Source: an uncultured Collinsella sp. (GTDB lineage Bacteria > Actinomycetota > Coriobacteriia > Coriobacteriales > Coriobacteriaceae). From it: DNA of 37,466 bases. A program made the position numbers and the translations under genes. This document shows, one piece after another, positions 8,163 to 15,806 of the stretch. The stretch is taken from contig CABQLM010000012.1 of NCBI GenBank assembly GCA_902465105.1, forward strand, positions 1 through 37,466, written 5' to 3'. How positions within the stretch are numbered: the first letter of the stretch is position 1; every line of letters begins with the position of its first letter. Below the pieces are notes generated by a model. The model searched no databases, had not been told where the DNA came from, and worked only from the letters and a program-made list of their open reading frames with translations.

Positions 8163-8984
8163 ATGCCCTACCTTCTTTCTTGTGACATTCATACTCATAC
8201 GCTGTTCTCCGCGCATGCGTACTCAACCATTGAGGAGAACATCTATTGGGCAGCCGAGCGCGGTCTGCAGGTGCTTGGTTCTGCGGACCACCTGAGCTCG
8301 ATGGTTTCGGCCTGCCCCAATGACCTGCGCAGTTATCAGTTCTTTATCAATCAGGATATCTGGCCGCGCATTTGGAGCGGTGTGTTGGTGCTGCGCGGCG
8401 CCGAGGCCGATATCGTTTCGCTGGACGGCGGCTTGTTTGGCGAGGATATTCCCGTCGACCTTGATATCGCCGGCGATTCGTACAGTCGTCAGCACTCACT
8501 GTTCAATTTGGTGACGCGCAATTTGGATTATTTGGTGGCAAGCGTGCATAATCCGCAGTTTGCCGAGGGCGCGACGCTGGCTCAAACGACCCAGATGTAT
8601 ATCAATGCCTTGGAGCATCCCAAGGTGTTCATGTTGGGGCATACGGGGCGCTCGAGCGTACCGTTTGATATCGACGAGGTACTGTTGGCGGCCAAGGCCA
8701 AGCACAAGATTATCGAGATTAACAACCATAGTCTTGAGCACGGTGCCGATTCCGAGCATTGGAGCGCATGCCGCAAGATTGCCGAGCGTTGCGCCGAGCT
8801 GGGCGTGGGGATTGGCGTCTCGACCGATGCGCACATTGGTATGGCAATTGGTAAGCTCGACCAAGCGCGCAAGATGCTCGACGAGATTCACTTTCCGCTG
8901 GATTTGATCGTGACGCGCGACCGCGAGACGCTACTGCGCGAGATGGCGGCAGCCGGCGTGTGCGACCTGCGCAAGGGGATGTAG
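8163..8984 (+). CDS. PHP-domain phosphatase/hydrolase, YcdX-like
   Basis: A 273-residue PHP-superfamily metal-dependent hydrolase. The first metal motif is DIHTHT (His 10, His 12), followed by SADHLS (Asp 42, His 43), then VASVHNPQ, MLGHTGR and the final STDAHIG motif; together these form the trinuclear metal site of the fold. The nearest named relatives are the YcdX-type phosphatases; the substrate is unknown. The RBS AAGGAG is about 6 nt before ATG 8163, and a TACAAT at 8120-8125 is a likely -10. It is monocistronic and converges on the rRNA methyltransferase gene, sharing a bidirectional terminator. Confidence 0.88.
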   Translation: MPYLLSCDIHTHTLFSAHAYSTIEENIYWAAERGLQVLGSADHLSSMVSACPNDLRSYQFFINQDIWPRIWSGVLVLRGAEADIVSLDGGLFGEDIPVDLDIAGDSYSRQHSLFNLVTRNLDYLVASVHNPQFAEGATLAQTTQMYINALEHPKVFMLGHTGRSSVPFDIDEVLLAAKAKHKIIEINNHSLEHGADSEHWSACRKIAERCAELGVGIGVSTDAHIGMAIGKLDQARKMLDEIHFPLDLIVTRDRETLLREMAAAGVCDLRKGM

Positions 8985-9002
8985 CAAGGCTCAATATGCA
9001 AC

Positions 9003-9038
9003 AAGAAAGGGGTGGTTCAGACGGGCCGCCCCTTTCTT
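9003..9038. terminator. Bidirectional terminator between PHP gene and methyltransferase
   Basis: AAGAAAGGGG (9003-9012) pairs with CCCCTTTCTT (9029-9038), extended inward by GG/CC pairs. A-rich and T-rich flanks allow termination in both directions, as expected between convergent genes. Confidence 0.85.
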
Positions 9039-9084
9039 ATGCCAGTAGGTTTTTGGGACATGGTCAGAAATCTGCCAAGGCAGC

Positions 9085-10533
9085 TTAGCGGCGCTCGAGG
9101 ACCGCGACGGTCTCGGTGTGATCGGTATGGGGAAACATGTCGACCGGCGTGATCTTGAGCAGGCGGTAGCCGCCATCGAGGAGCTGATGCAAGTCTCGCT
9201 CTTGGGTGACGGGATTGCAGCTGATGTAGGTGATGCGGCGTGGTTTGAGCGTACAAGCGGCTTCGAGGAACTCGGGTGTGGAGCCGGCGCGCGGTGGGTC
9301 GATGGAGAGAACGTCAACGCGCTCGTTGTTATCGGCGGCGTCGAGGATATAGTCAGTGGCATCGTCGGCCATAAACCAGGCGCTGCGGGTAAGACCGTTG
9401 AGCTCGGCATTGCGGCGTGCGTCGGCAATGCCCGCCGGGTTGCGCTCCACGCCGAGCAACATGATGCCGATGCTCTTGTTCTGAGCTTCTTTAGCTGCGC
9501 AAAGACCGATGGTGCCGCTGCCGCAGTAGGCATCCATGAGTACGTCGCCCTGCTGCAAATCCATGCCGTCAATGGCGAGTTGATAGAGCAGCTCGGTCTG
9601 CTGCGGGTTGGTCTGGTAGAACGCGGTGGGGGAGATATCGAACTCGCAGCCGAGTAGCTGGTCGCGCATGCATTCGGCGCCATACACGATGCGGGTTTCC
9701 TCACCTAGGATGGCGTTGCCAGGGCGTCCGTTGATGTTTTGGGCGACGGTGACGATACGCGGGTCGAGTGCGGCGACGGCCTCAAAGAATTCCTGCGCAT
9801 GCGGTAGGTCGCGCTGGGCGGTCACGAGAGTGACCATGATCTGGTCGGTGCGCCAACCGCAGCGAACGACGGCATAGCGAAGCAAGCCCAGGTGCTTGTC
9901 CTCGTTAAAGGCAGGAATGTGCAGGCGCTCCGCCTCACGCGCGATGCCGTTAAGAATCTGGCGCGCACCGGGGGCCTCGACAGGGCACTCGGGAACGGCG
10001 ACGATCTTGTGCGTGCCGCGCTCAAAAAAGCCGCAGCGGACAGTGCCCTCCTTGCCGGGCGCAAAGGGGGTGGCAGCCTTATGACGAAAACCACGCGGCG
10101 CAGGATACTTGCCCGGGTCGCCCAAGGTGACACCCATACCATGAATAGGATCGACGGCAATACCCTCACGCTCGCAAAGCGAGGCAAAAAGCTTCTCCAT
10201 AGCAGCCTGCTTGGCGGCGAGCTGCTTTTTATAAGGACGATTGAGCGCCGTGCATCCACCACATGCATACATGATGGAGCATGGTGATTTGGGGTCTACG
10301 GCTTTGGGAGCGAGCTTAGGCGAATCCTTATGCAAATGCTTGGAACGAGTCCCGGATGTTTTAGTTCCGCCTTGGTGACCGTCGGAACGTTTGGCCTTAA
10401 CCTTGCTTTTGGATGATTTACCCTTTGCAGCCCTAGACGACTTGGGCTTATTGGAAGATTTTTTCTCCACCGACCCCTCAGCTGCCTCGATCAAAGCACG
10501 ACGAGCCTTACGCTCCGCACGAGATTCTGCCAT
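9085..10533 (-). CDS. 23S rRNA (uracil-C5)-methyltransferase, RlmD/RumA type
   Basis: A 482-residue SAM-dependent RNA methyltransferase of the RumA/TrmA class. Four cysteines that would hold a [4Fe-4S] cluster are visible: C85, C91 and C94 (CSIMYACGGC) and C183 (PECPV). The SAM-binding motif is DVLMDAYCGSGTIGL, and the catalytic cysteine lies in YISCNPVTQERDL near the C-terminus. The first ~80 residues are a Lys/Ser-rich, probably disordered extension in place of the usual TRAM domain. It could act on U1939 or U747 of 23S rRNA; the target cannot be assigned from sequence. ATG 10533 has GTGGGG upstream, and a TACAAT-type -10 (ATTGTA on the plus strand, 10574-10579) precedes it. Confidence 0.9.
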   Translation of the reverse strand: MAESRAERKARRALIEAAEGSVEKKSSNKPKSSRAAKGKSSKSKVKAKRSDGHQGGTKTSGTRSKHLHKDSPKLAPKAVDPKSPCSIMYACGGCTALNRPYKKQLAAKQAAMEKLFASLCEREGIAVDPIHGMGVTLGDPGKYPAPRGFRHKAATPFAPGKEGTVRCGFFERGTHKIVAVPECPVEAPGARQILNGIAREAERLHIPAFNEDKHLGLLRYAVVRCGWRTDQIMVTLVTAQRDLPHAQEFFEAVAALDPRIVTVAQNINGRPGNAILGEETRIVYGAECMRDQLLGCEFDISPTAFYQTNPQQTELLYQLAIDGMDLQQGDVLMDAYCGSGTIGLCAAKEAQNKSIGIMLLGVERNPAGIADARRNAELNGLTRSAWFMADDATDYILDAADNNERVDVLSIDPPRAGSTPEFLEAACTLKPRRITYISCNPVTQERDLHQLLDGGYRLLKITPVDMFPHTDHTETVAVLERR

Positions 10534-10635
10534 GAATTAACCCCACTATTTAATAAAAGAAAAGACCGAAGTAATTGTACCGTGCATTCAACGTGCCCGA
10601 TTGGAGGGGACGCCTATTTTAAGGCCCCGAGCACG

Positions 10636-10786
10636 TTGTCTCCCGGAATGCCGGCAGCCGTCACGGTATTTAATTTGTCGCGAGTTCCGCACGAACAGGA
10701 GGCCACTTAATGTGGCCTCCGTCGTGAGCAGGACTGTAGAGCAGCAAATTAAATACCGTGACGGCTGCCGGCATTCTGGGAGACAA
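10636..10786. repeat. 151-bp near-perfect long inverted repeat
   Basis: Two 42-nt arms (10636-10677 and 10745-10786) are reverse complements at 41 of 42 positions. The arms start TTGTCTCCC and end TTTAATTTG. Between them lie weaker nested pairings and a perfect inner hairpin, GGAGGCCAC-TTAAT-GTGGCCTCC (10698-10720). The whole can fold into a single long hairpin or cruciform. No protein is encoded; the short frame through it is an artefact. No convincing target-site duplication was seen. It may be a non-autonomous palindromic element, and it sits just upstream of the ABC-transporter promoter. Confidence 0.9.
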
Positions 10787-10791
10787 CCTTG

Positions 10792-10855
10792 TACTCCATC
10801 TCACTAAAGTGTATGATTCTGAACGTTACATGACTCACTTTACTTAACTAAAGTG
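10792..10855 (+). promoter_or_regulatory. Promoter of the amino-acid ABC operon with two operator copies
   Basis: The best copy, CACTTTACTTAACTAAAGTG (10836-10855), is a 7-bp-armed inverted repeat with the CTTT-N8-AAAG core. An imperfect copy, TACTCCATCTCACTAAAG (10792-10809), lies immediately before a TATGAT -10 box (10812-10817) in the same register as the site at 6763-6788. The perfect copy would lie downstream of the start of transcription and 5 bp before the ribosome-binding site, a layout that favours repression. Confidence 0.6.
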
Positions 10856-10873
10856 CCATCAAGGGGGAATACC

Positions 10874-11731
10874 ATGAATACCGATATGTCTCGTCGTCAG
10901 TTTGTTGGTCTAGCCGGCTCACTCGCTACGGTTCTAGGCCTTGGCTTGGTTGGCTGTGGCGGTGCCGATAAGGGCTCTGCTGCCGGATCTACCGCGGCAA
11001 AGGATGTGAAGGGCGCCGCCGAGTCCAAGAAGCTCGTGGTGGGCTTTGACAAGTCCTATCCTCCATACGGATTTGTGGGCGACGACGGCGAGTACACGGG
11101 CTTTGACCTCGACCTTGCCAAGGCCGTTGCCGATAAGCAGGGCTGGGATGTCGATTACGAGGCCATCGATTGGGATGCCAAGGACACGCTACTTAACTCC
11201 GGCGCCATCAATTGTATCTGGAACGGCTTTACCATGGAGGGTCGCGAGGACGACTACACGTTCTCCGAGCCGTACATGCTCAACGAGCAGGTGCTCGTGG
11301 TCAAGAAGGACGCGGACATCAAGAGCTGGGATGATCTTGCCGGTAAGACGGTGATCACCCAGACCGATTCCGCTGCTCAGGACGTGCTCGAGGGCGATCA
11401 GAAGGATTTGGCGGCGACGTTTGCCACGCTCGACACCATCGGCGAGTACAACACGGCCTTTATGCAGCTCGAGAGTGGCGCGGTCGATGCTGTGGCGTGC
11501 GACCTGTCGATTGCTCAGTATCAGCTTGCCGCAAAGCCCGACGCCTATACGCAGCTTGACAAGCCGCTGTCCAGCGAGCACTATGCCGTCGGCTTTAAGA
11601 AGGGCGACACCAAGTCGGCCGACGCCGTGACCGAGTCGCTCAAGGCGCTCTACGAGGACGGCACGGTCAAGGACCTGTGCGATAAATATGCAGATTACGG
11701 TCTTTCCTTCGACAACTGGGTCCTGAAATAG
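10874..11731 (+). CDS. Polar amino-acid ABC transporter, substrate-binding Tat lipoprotein
   Basis: A 285-residue family-3 solute-binding protein. The leader carries a twin-arginine motif (SRRQFVGLAG, Arg 7-Arg 8) followed by a lipobox LVGC with Cys 28 as the lipidated residue, so it is probably exported folded and anchored outside the membrane. The mature protein shows the classic PPYGFVGDDGEYTGFDLDLAKA segment (split here as PPYGFVGDDG and YTGFDLDLAKA) and NCIWNGFTMEGRED, both typical of binding proteins for polar amino acids such as glutamine, glutamate, arginine or cystine; the ligand is not decidable. ATG 10874 follows AAGGGGG and is preferred to an in-frame codon at 10853 that lies inside the operator. 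It is the first gene of a three-gene transporter operon. Confidence 0.93.
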   Translation: MNTDMSRRQFVGLAGSLATVLGLGLVGCGGADKGSAAGSTAAKDVKGAAESKKLVVGFDKSYPPYGFVGDDGEYTGFDLDLAKAVADKQGWDVDYEAIDWDAKDTLLNSGAINCIWNGFTMEGREDDYTFSEPYMLNEQVLVVKKDADIKSWDDLAGKTVITQTDSAAQDVLEGDQKDLAATFATLDTIGEYNTAFMQLESGAVDAVACDLSIAQYQLAAKPDAYTQLDKPLSSEHYAVGFKKGDTKSADAVTESLKALYEDGTVKDLCDKYADYGLSFDNWVLK

Positions 11732-11835
11732 CGGCTTTCCCAGGCACCCGATTTTGCCGTTCAAACCGTCGCTTGCGTACATTTAGTACGCGGCGCTCCT
11801 CTTTCACGGCAAACTCGGGCACCTGGAAAACCCGC
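11731..11835. repeat. Imperfect 105-bp palindrome between binding-protein and permease genes
   Basis: Arms 11731-11760 and 11806-11835 pair over about 30 nt with a few mismatches (for example CCCGA..TTGCCGT against ACGGCAAACTCGGG). An inner hairpin GCGTAC-ATTTA-GTACGC (11775-11791) forms the tip. The internal stretch TCAAACCGTCGCT (11761-11773) recurs in the palindrome after glmS (22390-22402). It starts at the stop codon of the binding-protein gene and lies inside the operon. Confidence 0.85.
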
Positions 11836-11881
11836 TTTAGCATTGGGTCCGCTGTCCCGTTACTGTGAAAGAGAGCTTGGG

Positions 11882-12535
11882 TTGTCTATTCAGGTCATGA
11901 TGCAGATGCTTGGCCAGGGATTCTTGGTCAGCTTGCAGCTGTTTGTGCTGACGTTGCTCGGGTCGATTCCGCTGGGAATCCCCGTGGCGTTCATGCGCAT
12001 GAGCAAAATTGCGCCGCTTCGCTGGATCGCGCGCATCTATATTTCGGTGATGCGCGGCACGCCGCTCATGCTACAGATGTTTGCCATCTACTTTGCCCCG
12101 TACTACGTGTTCGGCATCTCGCTCACGCCCGATTCCAAATGGACGGCGTGCGTCGTGGCGTTCATCATCAACTACGCCGGCTACTTTGCCGAGATCTATC
12201 GCTCGGGCTTACAGTCCATTCCGCGCGGTCAATACGAGGCGGCCAAGGTGCTGGGCTATTCGCGCATGCAGACGTTTCTGTATATCGTGATGCCGCAGGT
12301 CGCCAAGCGTATTCTGCCGGCGATGGGCAACGAAATCATTACGCTGGTCAAGGATACGTCGCTGGCGTTTGCCATTGGCGTGGGTGAGATGTTCTCGACC
12401 GCCAAGGCGCTGGTTGCCTCGCAGGTGAGCATGGTGCCGTTTGCGATCGCGGCACTGATCTACTGGGTCTTTAACTTTGTGGTCGAGATGCTGCTGGGAG
12501 CCGCCGAAAAGAAGCTGGACTATTATCATGACTAA
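11882..12535 (+). CDS. Polar amino-acid ABC transporter permease
   Basis: A 217-residue inner-membrane permease of the HisMQ type. About five hydrophobic segments are visible, and the EAA loop that contacts the ATPase reads YEAAKVLGYSRMQTFLYIV followed by MPQVAKRILP. Conserved RGTPLMLQMF near residue 60 is also typical. A TTG at 11882 with GAAAGAGAG about 6 nt upstream is the favoured start (MSIQVMMQML); a second TTG at 11843 would add 13 residues but has no ribosome-binding site. It follows the binding-protein gene after a 105-bp palindrome and overlaps the ATPase gene by 8 bp. Confidence 0.9.
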   Translation: MSIQVMMQMLGQGFLVSLQLFVLTLLGSIPLGIPVAFMRMSKIAPLRWIARIYISVMRGTPLMLQMFAIYFAPYYVFGISLTPDSKWTACVVAFIINYAGYFAEIYRSGLQSIPRGQYEAAKVLGYSRMQTFLYIVMPQVAKRILPAMGNEIITLVKDTSLAFAIGVGEMFSTAKALVASQVSMVPFAIAALIYWVFNFVVEMLLGAAEKKLDYYHD

Positions 12536-13292
12536 CTCAGTGATGAAAATCGATAGCGCACGCAAGGCGTTTGGCGGCAATGAGGTGCTCAAGGATATTT
12601 CGCTCGAGGTCAAGCGCGGCGAGGTCGTGGCGATTATCGGACCTTCGGGTGGCGGTAAGTCCACGCTGCTGCGCTGCGCCACGCTGCTCGAGACGCTCGA
12701 CGGCGGCTCGCTTTCGTTTGGTGACCTTGCGGTTGCGACGGATGCGGGATCGGGTGCGATATATGCGAAAGGCGATGTTCCCAAGCGAGCGCGTTCGCGT
12801 TTTGGTCTGGTGTTCCAGAACTACAATCTGTTCCCGCACTATACCGTGATGAAAAACATCACCGATGCGCCGATTCGCGTGCTTAAGCGTCCGCGCGAGC
12901 AGGCGGAAGCCCGCGCTCACGAGCTGATTGCGCAAATGGGGCTGACGGGCAACGAGAACAAGGTGCCGTGTGAGCTTTCGGGCGGTCAGCAGCAGCGCGT
13001 GAGTATTGCCCGCGCCCTGGCGCTCGATCCGGAAATCCTATTCTTTGACGAGCCGACCTCGGCGCTCGACCCCGAGCTGACGGCCGAGGTGCTGCGTGTC
13101 ATTAAGGACCTGGCGGCGCAGAATATGACGATGGTAATCGTGACCCACGCGATGCAGTTTGCGCGCGATGTCGCCGACCGCGTGGTCTTTATGGACGGCG
13201 GTCGTATTGTCGAGGAGGGTCCTGCCGAGCAGATCATCGACCATCCGCGCGAGCAGCGTACCCGTGAGTTCTTGAGCCGTATCGAGGGGTAA
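12528..13292 (+). CDS. Polar amino-acid ABC transporter ATP-binding protein
   Basis: A 254-residue ABC ATPase that powers the adjacent permease. Walker A GPSGGGKST is at residues 38-46, the Q-loop at FGLVFQNYNLFPH, the signature LSGGQQQR, Walker B ILFFDEPTSALD and the switch histidine in VIVTHAM. The FQNYNLFPH and PTSALDPEL wording is typical of the GlnQ/HisP group. A short insertion (residues 70-88, ATDAGSGAIYAKGDVPKRA) separates the Walker A strand from the Q-loop. The ATG at 12528 overlaps the permease stop by 8 bp, implying coupling; ATG 12543 is an alternative. A strong terminator follows. Confidence 0.94.
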   Translation: MTNSVMKIDSARKAFGGNEVLKDISLEVKRGEVVAIIGPSGGGKSTLLRCATLLETLDGGSLSFGDLAVATDAGSGAIYAKGDVPKRARSRFGLVFQNYNLFPHYTVMKNITDAPIRVLKRPREQAEARAHELIAQMGLTGNENKVPCELSGGQQQRVSIARALALDPEILFFDEPTSALDPELTAEVLRVIKDLAAQNMTMVIVTHAMQFARDVADRVVFMDGGRIVEEGPAEQIIDHPREQRTREFLSRIEG

Positions 13293-13327
13293 GCTCAGCT
13301 ATTTGCTCAACTATTAATTGAGGCGAA

Positions 13328-13366
13328 GCCGCCGCAGGTCTTACGGCCTGCGGCGGCATTTTGTTT
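13328..13366 (+). terminator. Terminator of the amino-acid ABC operon
   Basis: Perfect 11-bp stem GCCGCCGCAGG / CCTGCGGCGGC (13328-13338, 13347-13357) with an 8-nt loop and an ATTTTGTTT tail. Confidence 0.92.
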
Positions 13367-13602
13367 GCATCAGCAGGGTCCAATAATCGCATCGCATACG
13401 TCTTTTTTCCTCTCGCCGCCTGTATCCGTACGTGCGCCGAAAGGTGTGCATGGACAGTCACCCGTGAGGGTAGGGTGGTGGCATAGGACATTTGGAGGGT
13501 GAGTCGGCTCGGCTGCCGACCATGCTGCTCCCGGGACGGCACCGACCGCGAACTCTCCCCGTTGGCGCCGCGCATTGCGCGCGGCCCTGCAAGGAGGTCA
13601 TC
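13367..13602 (+). promoter_or_regulatory. Non-coding leader of the EF-G-like gene
   Basis: This 236-bp stretch holds no believable gene. It contains two GC-rich hairpins: GTCGGC-TCGGCT-GCCGAC (13502-13519) and GCCGCGC-ATT-GCGCGCGGC (about 13566-13584), the second ending 7 nt before the AAGGAGG ribosome-binding site (13591-13597). No sure promoter hexamers were found. The structure next to the ribosome-binding site could modulate translation; no known riboswitch or leader family was recognised. Confidence 0.4.
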
Positions 13603-15678
13603 ATGGGTGCTCCCAAGACCGGCAATGTAAGGAACGTGGTGCTCGTAGGCCAAGGCGGGGTGGGCAAGACTTCACTCGCCGAGGCCATGCTCCACCTTTC
13701 CGGCAAGACCGCCCGCCTGGGCGGCCACGACGGCACCAAGCCCACGCTCGACTATGACCCTGAAGAGGTCAAGCGTGCGTTTTCCATCTCGACGACCATC
13801 GCGCCGATCGACTGGAAGGGCGCCCGCATCAACGTGCTCGATGCCCCGTGCTACCCCGATTTTATCGGTGACGCCTTTGCCGCTATGAGCGTTTGCGAGA
13901 CGGCTCTGTTTGTGGTCGACGCCGAGGCTGGCCCGCAGCCTACGACCGTCAAGCTTTGGTATGCGGCGGAGGATCTGCGTCTGGCGCGTGCGGTGTTTGT
14001 GAACCGCCTGTCGCGTTCCGAGGCCAGCTTTACGACCACGATGGACCTGTTGCAGGAGCGTTTTGGTACGCGTTTGGGCGCCGTGACCCTTCCCTGGGGC
14101 GAGGGCGAGGACTTTAACGGCATTATCGACCTGGTGCGCATGAAGGCGCGCCATTGCAACGGCACCGAAGCCGTTGAGTCGGAGATTCCCGAGGAGTATC
14201 GTGCCCAGGCCGAGGAGGCCCATGACCATCTGTGCGAGCTGGTGGCCGAGGCCGACGATGAGCTGATGATGAAGTACTTGGAAGGCGAGGAGACGCTGAC
14301 GCAGGAGGAGCTTGAAGGCCTGCTGTCGAAGGCGATCGCCGAGCGCATCTTTGTGCCGGTCTTTGCGGGCGATTGCATTAAGGAGCAGGGCGTCAATTCG
14401 CTGATGGACGACATCGCGACGTACTTCCCAGCGCCGACTGACTATGGCGAGATGCCGCTCATCGACGGTGATTCGCTTAAGATCTCGAGTGACGATGATC
14501 GCCCGGTGGCGTTTGTGTTTAAGACGCTGGCCGATCCGCAGCAGGGTCGCATCAGCTTTATCAAGGTGCTGACAGGCACGCTTGAGCCGGGCCTTGAGCT
14601 GATCAACGCGCGCACCCGCAAGAGCGATCGTCTGGCTCACCTGTATGTGATGTGTGGCCGCGACATGACCGAGGTCGGTCACGCCTATGCCGGCGACATT
14701 ATCGTGGCGCCCAAGTTGGCGGCAGAGACGGGTGACACGCTCTCCATTACCGGTAAGGTCGAGGCGGCGGCGTTTAAGTTCCCCAACTCGCAGTACCGCA
14801 TTGCCATCGAGGCCGAGAACCGCGGCGACGAAGAGAAGCTCTACACGTTTATCGAGAAGGCGTGCAAGGCCGATCCGACCATGAGCATCGATCGTGACGA
14901 GGAGACGGGCCAGACTATCATCTCCGCCGTGGGTGAGGCACAGGTTTCGGTGCTGCTCAACCGTTTGGAGGATCGCACCAAGGTCGTGGCCAAAAGCGTG
15001 CCGATCCGCATTCCGTATCGCGAGACCATCCGCCGCACGGCGAGTGCCCAGGGCCGCCATAAGAAGCAGACTGGCGGTGCCGGTCAGTATGGCGACTGCT
15101 GGCTGCGCGTTGAGCCGCTCATTGGGCCCGACGGCACAAGCGATGGCTATGAGTTTGTGGACGAGGTCGTAGGTGGCCGTATTCCGCGCTCGCTGATCCC
15201 CGCCGTGGACAAGGGTGTCCAGGAGACCATGAAGGACGGCATCATTGCCGGCTACCCGCTCACGGGCATTCGCGTGGCTGTGTACGACGGCTCGTATCAC
15301 AGCGTCGACTCCAACGAGATGGCGTTCCGCGCGGCGGCCCGCATCGGTCTGCGCAAGGCGTGCGCCGATGCCGACCCGGTGGTGCTGGAGCCCATCGAGG
15401 AAATCACGGTGACTATCCCCGAGAGCTACGCTGGCGCCGTGATGGGTGACATCTCGGCCTCGCGCGGTCGCGTGACGGGCATGGAGACCGATGAGCGCGG
15501 AGACACCGTGGTTATCGCGCAGGCACCTCTCGCTGAGCTGACGGATTATTCGACGCGTCTGCGCTCTATCACGCGTGGCACGGGCGACTTTACCATGAAG
15601 CCCGCCGGCTACGAGCAGGTTCCCTATGACGTTCAGGCCAAGCTAGTCGAGCGCTATGAGGAGGGCCGCGCCAAGTAA
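13603..15678 (+). CDS. Elongation factor G-like translational GTPase (FusA2 type)
   Basis: A 691-residue EF-G paralogue with all five EF-G-like domains. The P-loop GQGGVGKT (16-23) is intact, but other G motifs are eroded: G3 is DAPCYPDF (80-87) where EF-G has DTPGHVDF, and G4 is NRLSR (134-138) where EF-G has NKxDR. The switch I region (SISTTIAPIDW) is also divergent. Domains IV and V are clear (GGAGQYGDCWLRVEP, GGRIPRSLIPAVDKG, EPIEEITVTIPESYAGAVMGDISASRGRV given in parts). Actinobacterial FusA2/EF-G2 proteins bind GTP but are reported to lack ribosome-stimulated GTPase activity, so a non-canonical role is inferred. ATG 13603 follows AAGGAGG; an upstream in-frame ATG at 13492 would add an unlikely leader. 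Confidence 0.9.
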   Translation: MGAPKTGNVRNVVLVGQGGVGKTSLAEAMLHLSGKTARLGGHDGTKPTLDYDPEEVKRAFSISTTIAPIDWKGARINVLDAPCYPDFIGDAFAAMSVCETALFVVDAEAGPQPTTVKLWYAAEDLRLARAVFVNRLSRSEASFTTTMDLLQERFGTRLGAVTLPWGEGEDFNGIIDLVRMKARHCNGTEAVESEIPEEYRAQAEEAHDHLCELVAEADDELMMKYLEGEETLTQEELEGLLSKAIAERIFVPVFAGDCIKEQGVNSLMDDIATYFPAPTDYGEMPLIDGDSLKISSDDDRPVAFVFKTLADPQQGRISFIKVLTGTLEPGLELINARTRKSDRLAHLYVMCGRDMTEVGHAYAGDIIVAPKLAAETGDTLSITGKVEAAAFKFPNSQYRIAIEAENRGDEEKLYTFIEKACKADPTMSIDRDEETGQTIISAVGEAQVSVLLNRLEDRTKVVAKSVPIRIPYRETIRRTASAQGRHKKQTGGAGQYGDCWLRVEPLIGPDGTSDGYEFVDEVVGGRIPRSLIPAVDKGVQETMKDGIIAGYPLTGIRVAVYDGSYHSVDSNEMAFRAAARIGLRKACADADPVVLEPIEEITVTIPESYAGAVMGDISASRGRVTGMETDERGDTVVIAQAPLAELTDYSTRLRSITRGTGDFTMKPAGYEQVPYDVQAKLVERYEEGRAK

Positions 15679-15711
15679 CGAGCAGGCTTAGCCACAATAT
15701 CCATGTCAACC

Positions 15712-15748
15712 AATGGGCCGCCTTGGGCAATCCGGGGCGGTCCATTTT
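15712..15748 (+). terminator. Terminator after the EF-G-like gene
   Basis: TGGGCCGCC (15714-15722) pairs with GGCGGTCCA (15736-15744) followed by TTTT. A second small hairpin, GATCCGT/ACGGATC (15749-15777), with ATTTTGG after it, lies directly downstream and may back it up. Confidence 0.75.
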
Positions 15749-15806
15749 GATCCGTATGCGACGGAGGAAAACGGATCATTTTGGTTTTTGGGATGATGCG
15801 GCGACT

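Noticed and set aside
10601..10807. 68-residue plus-strand ORF
   Set aside because: It lies almost wholly inside the 151-bp inverted repeat; the frame is a by-product of the palindrome.
13672..15300. 542-residue minus-strand open frame across the EF-G-like gene
   Set aside because: Antisense shadow; His/Arg/Leu-rich composition typical of reverse-strand reading of GC-rich genes.
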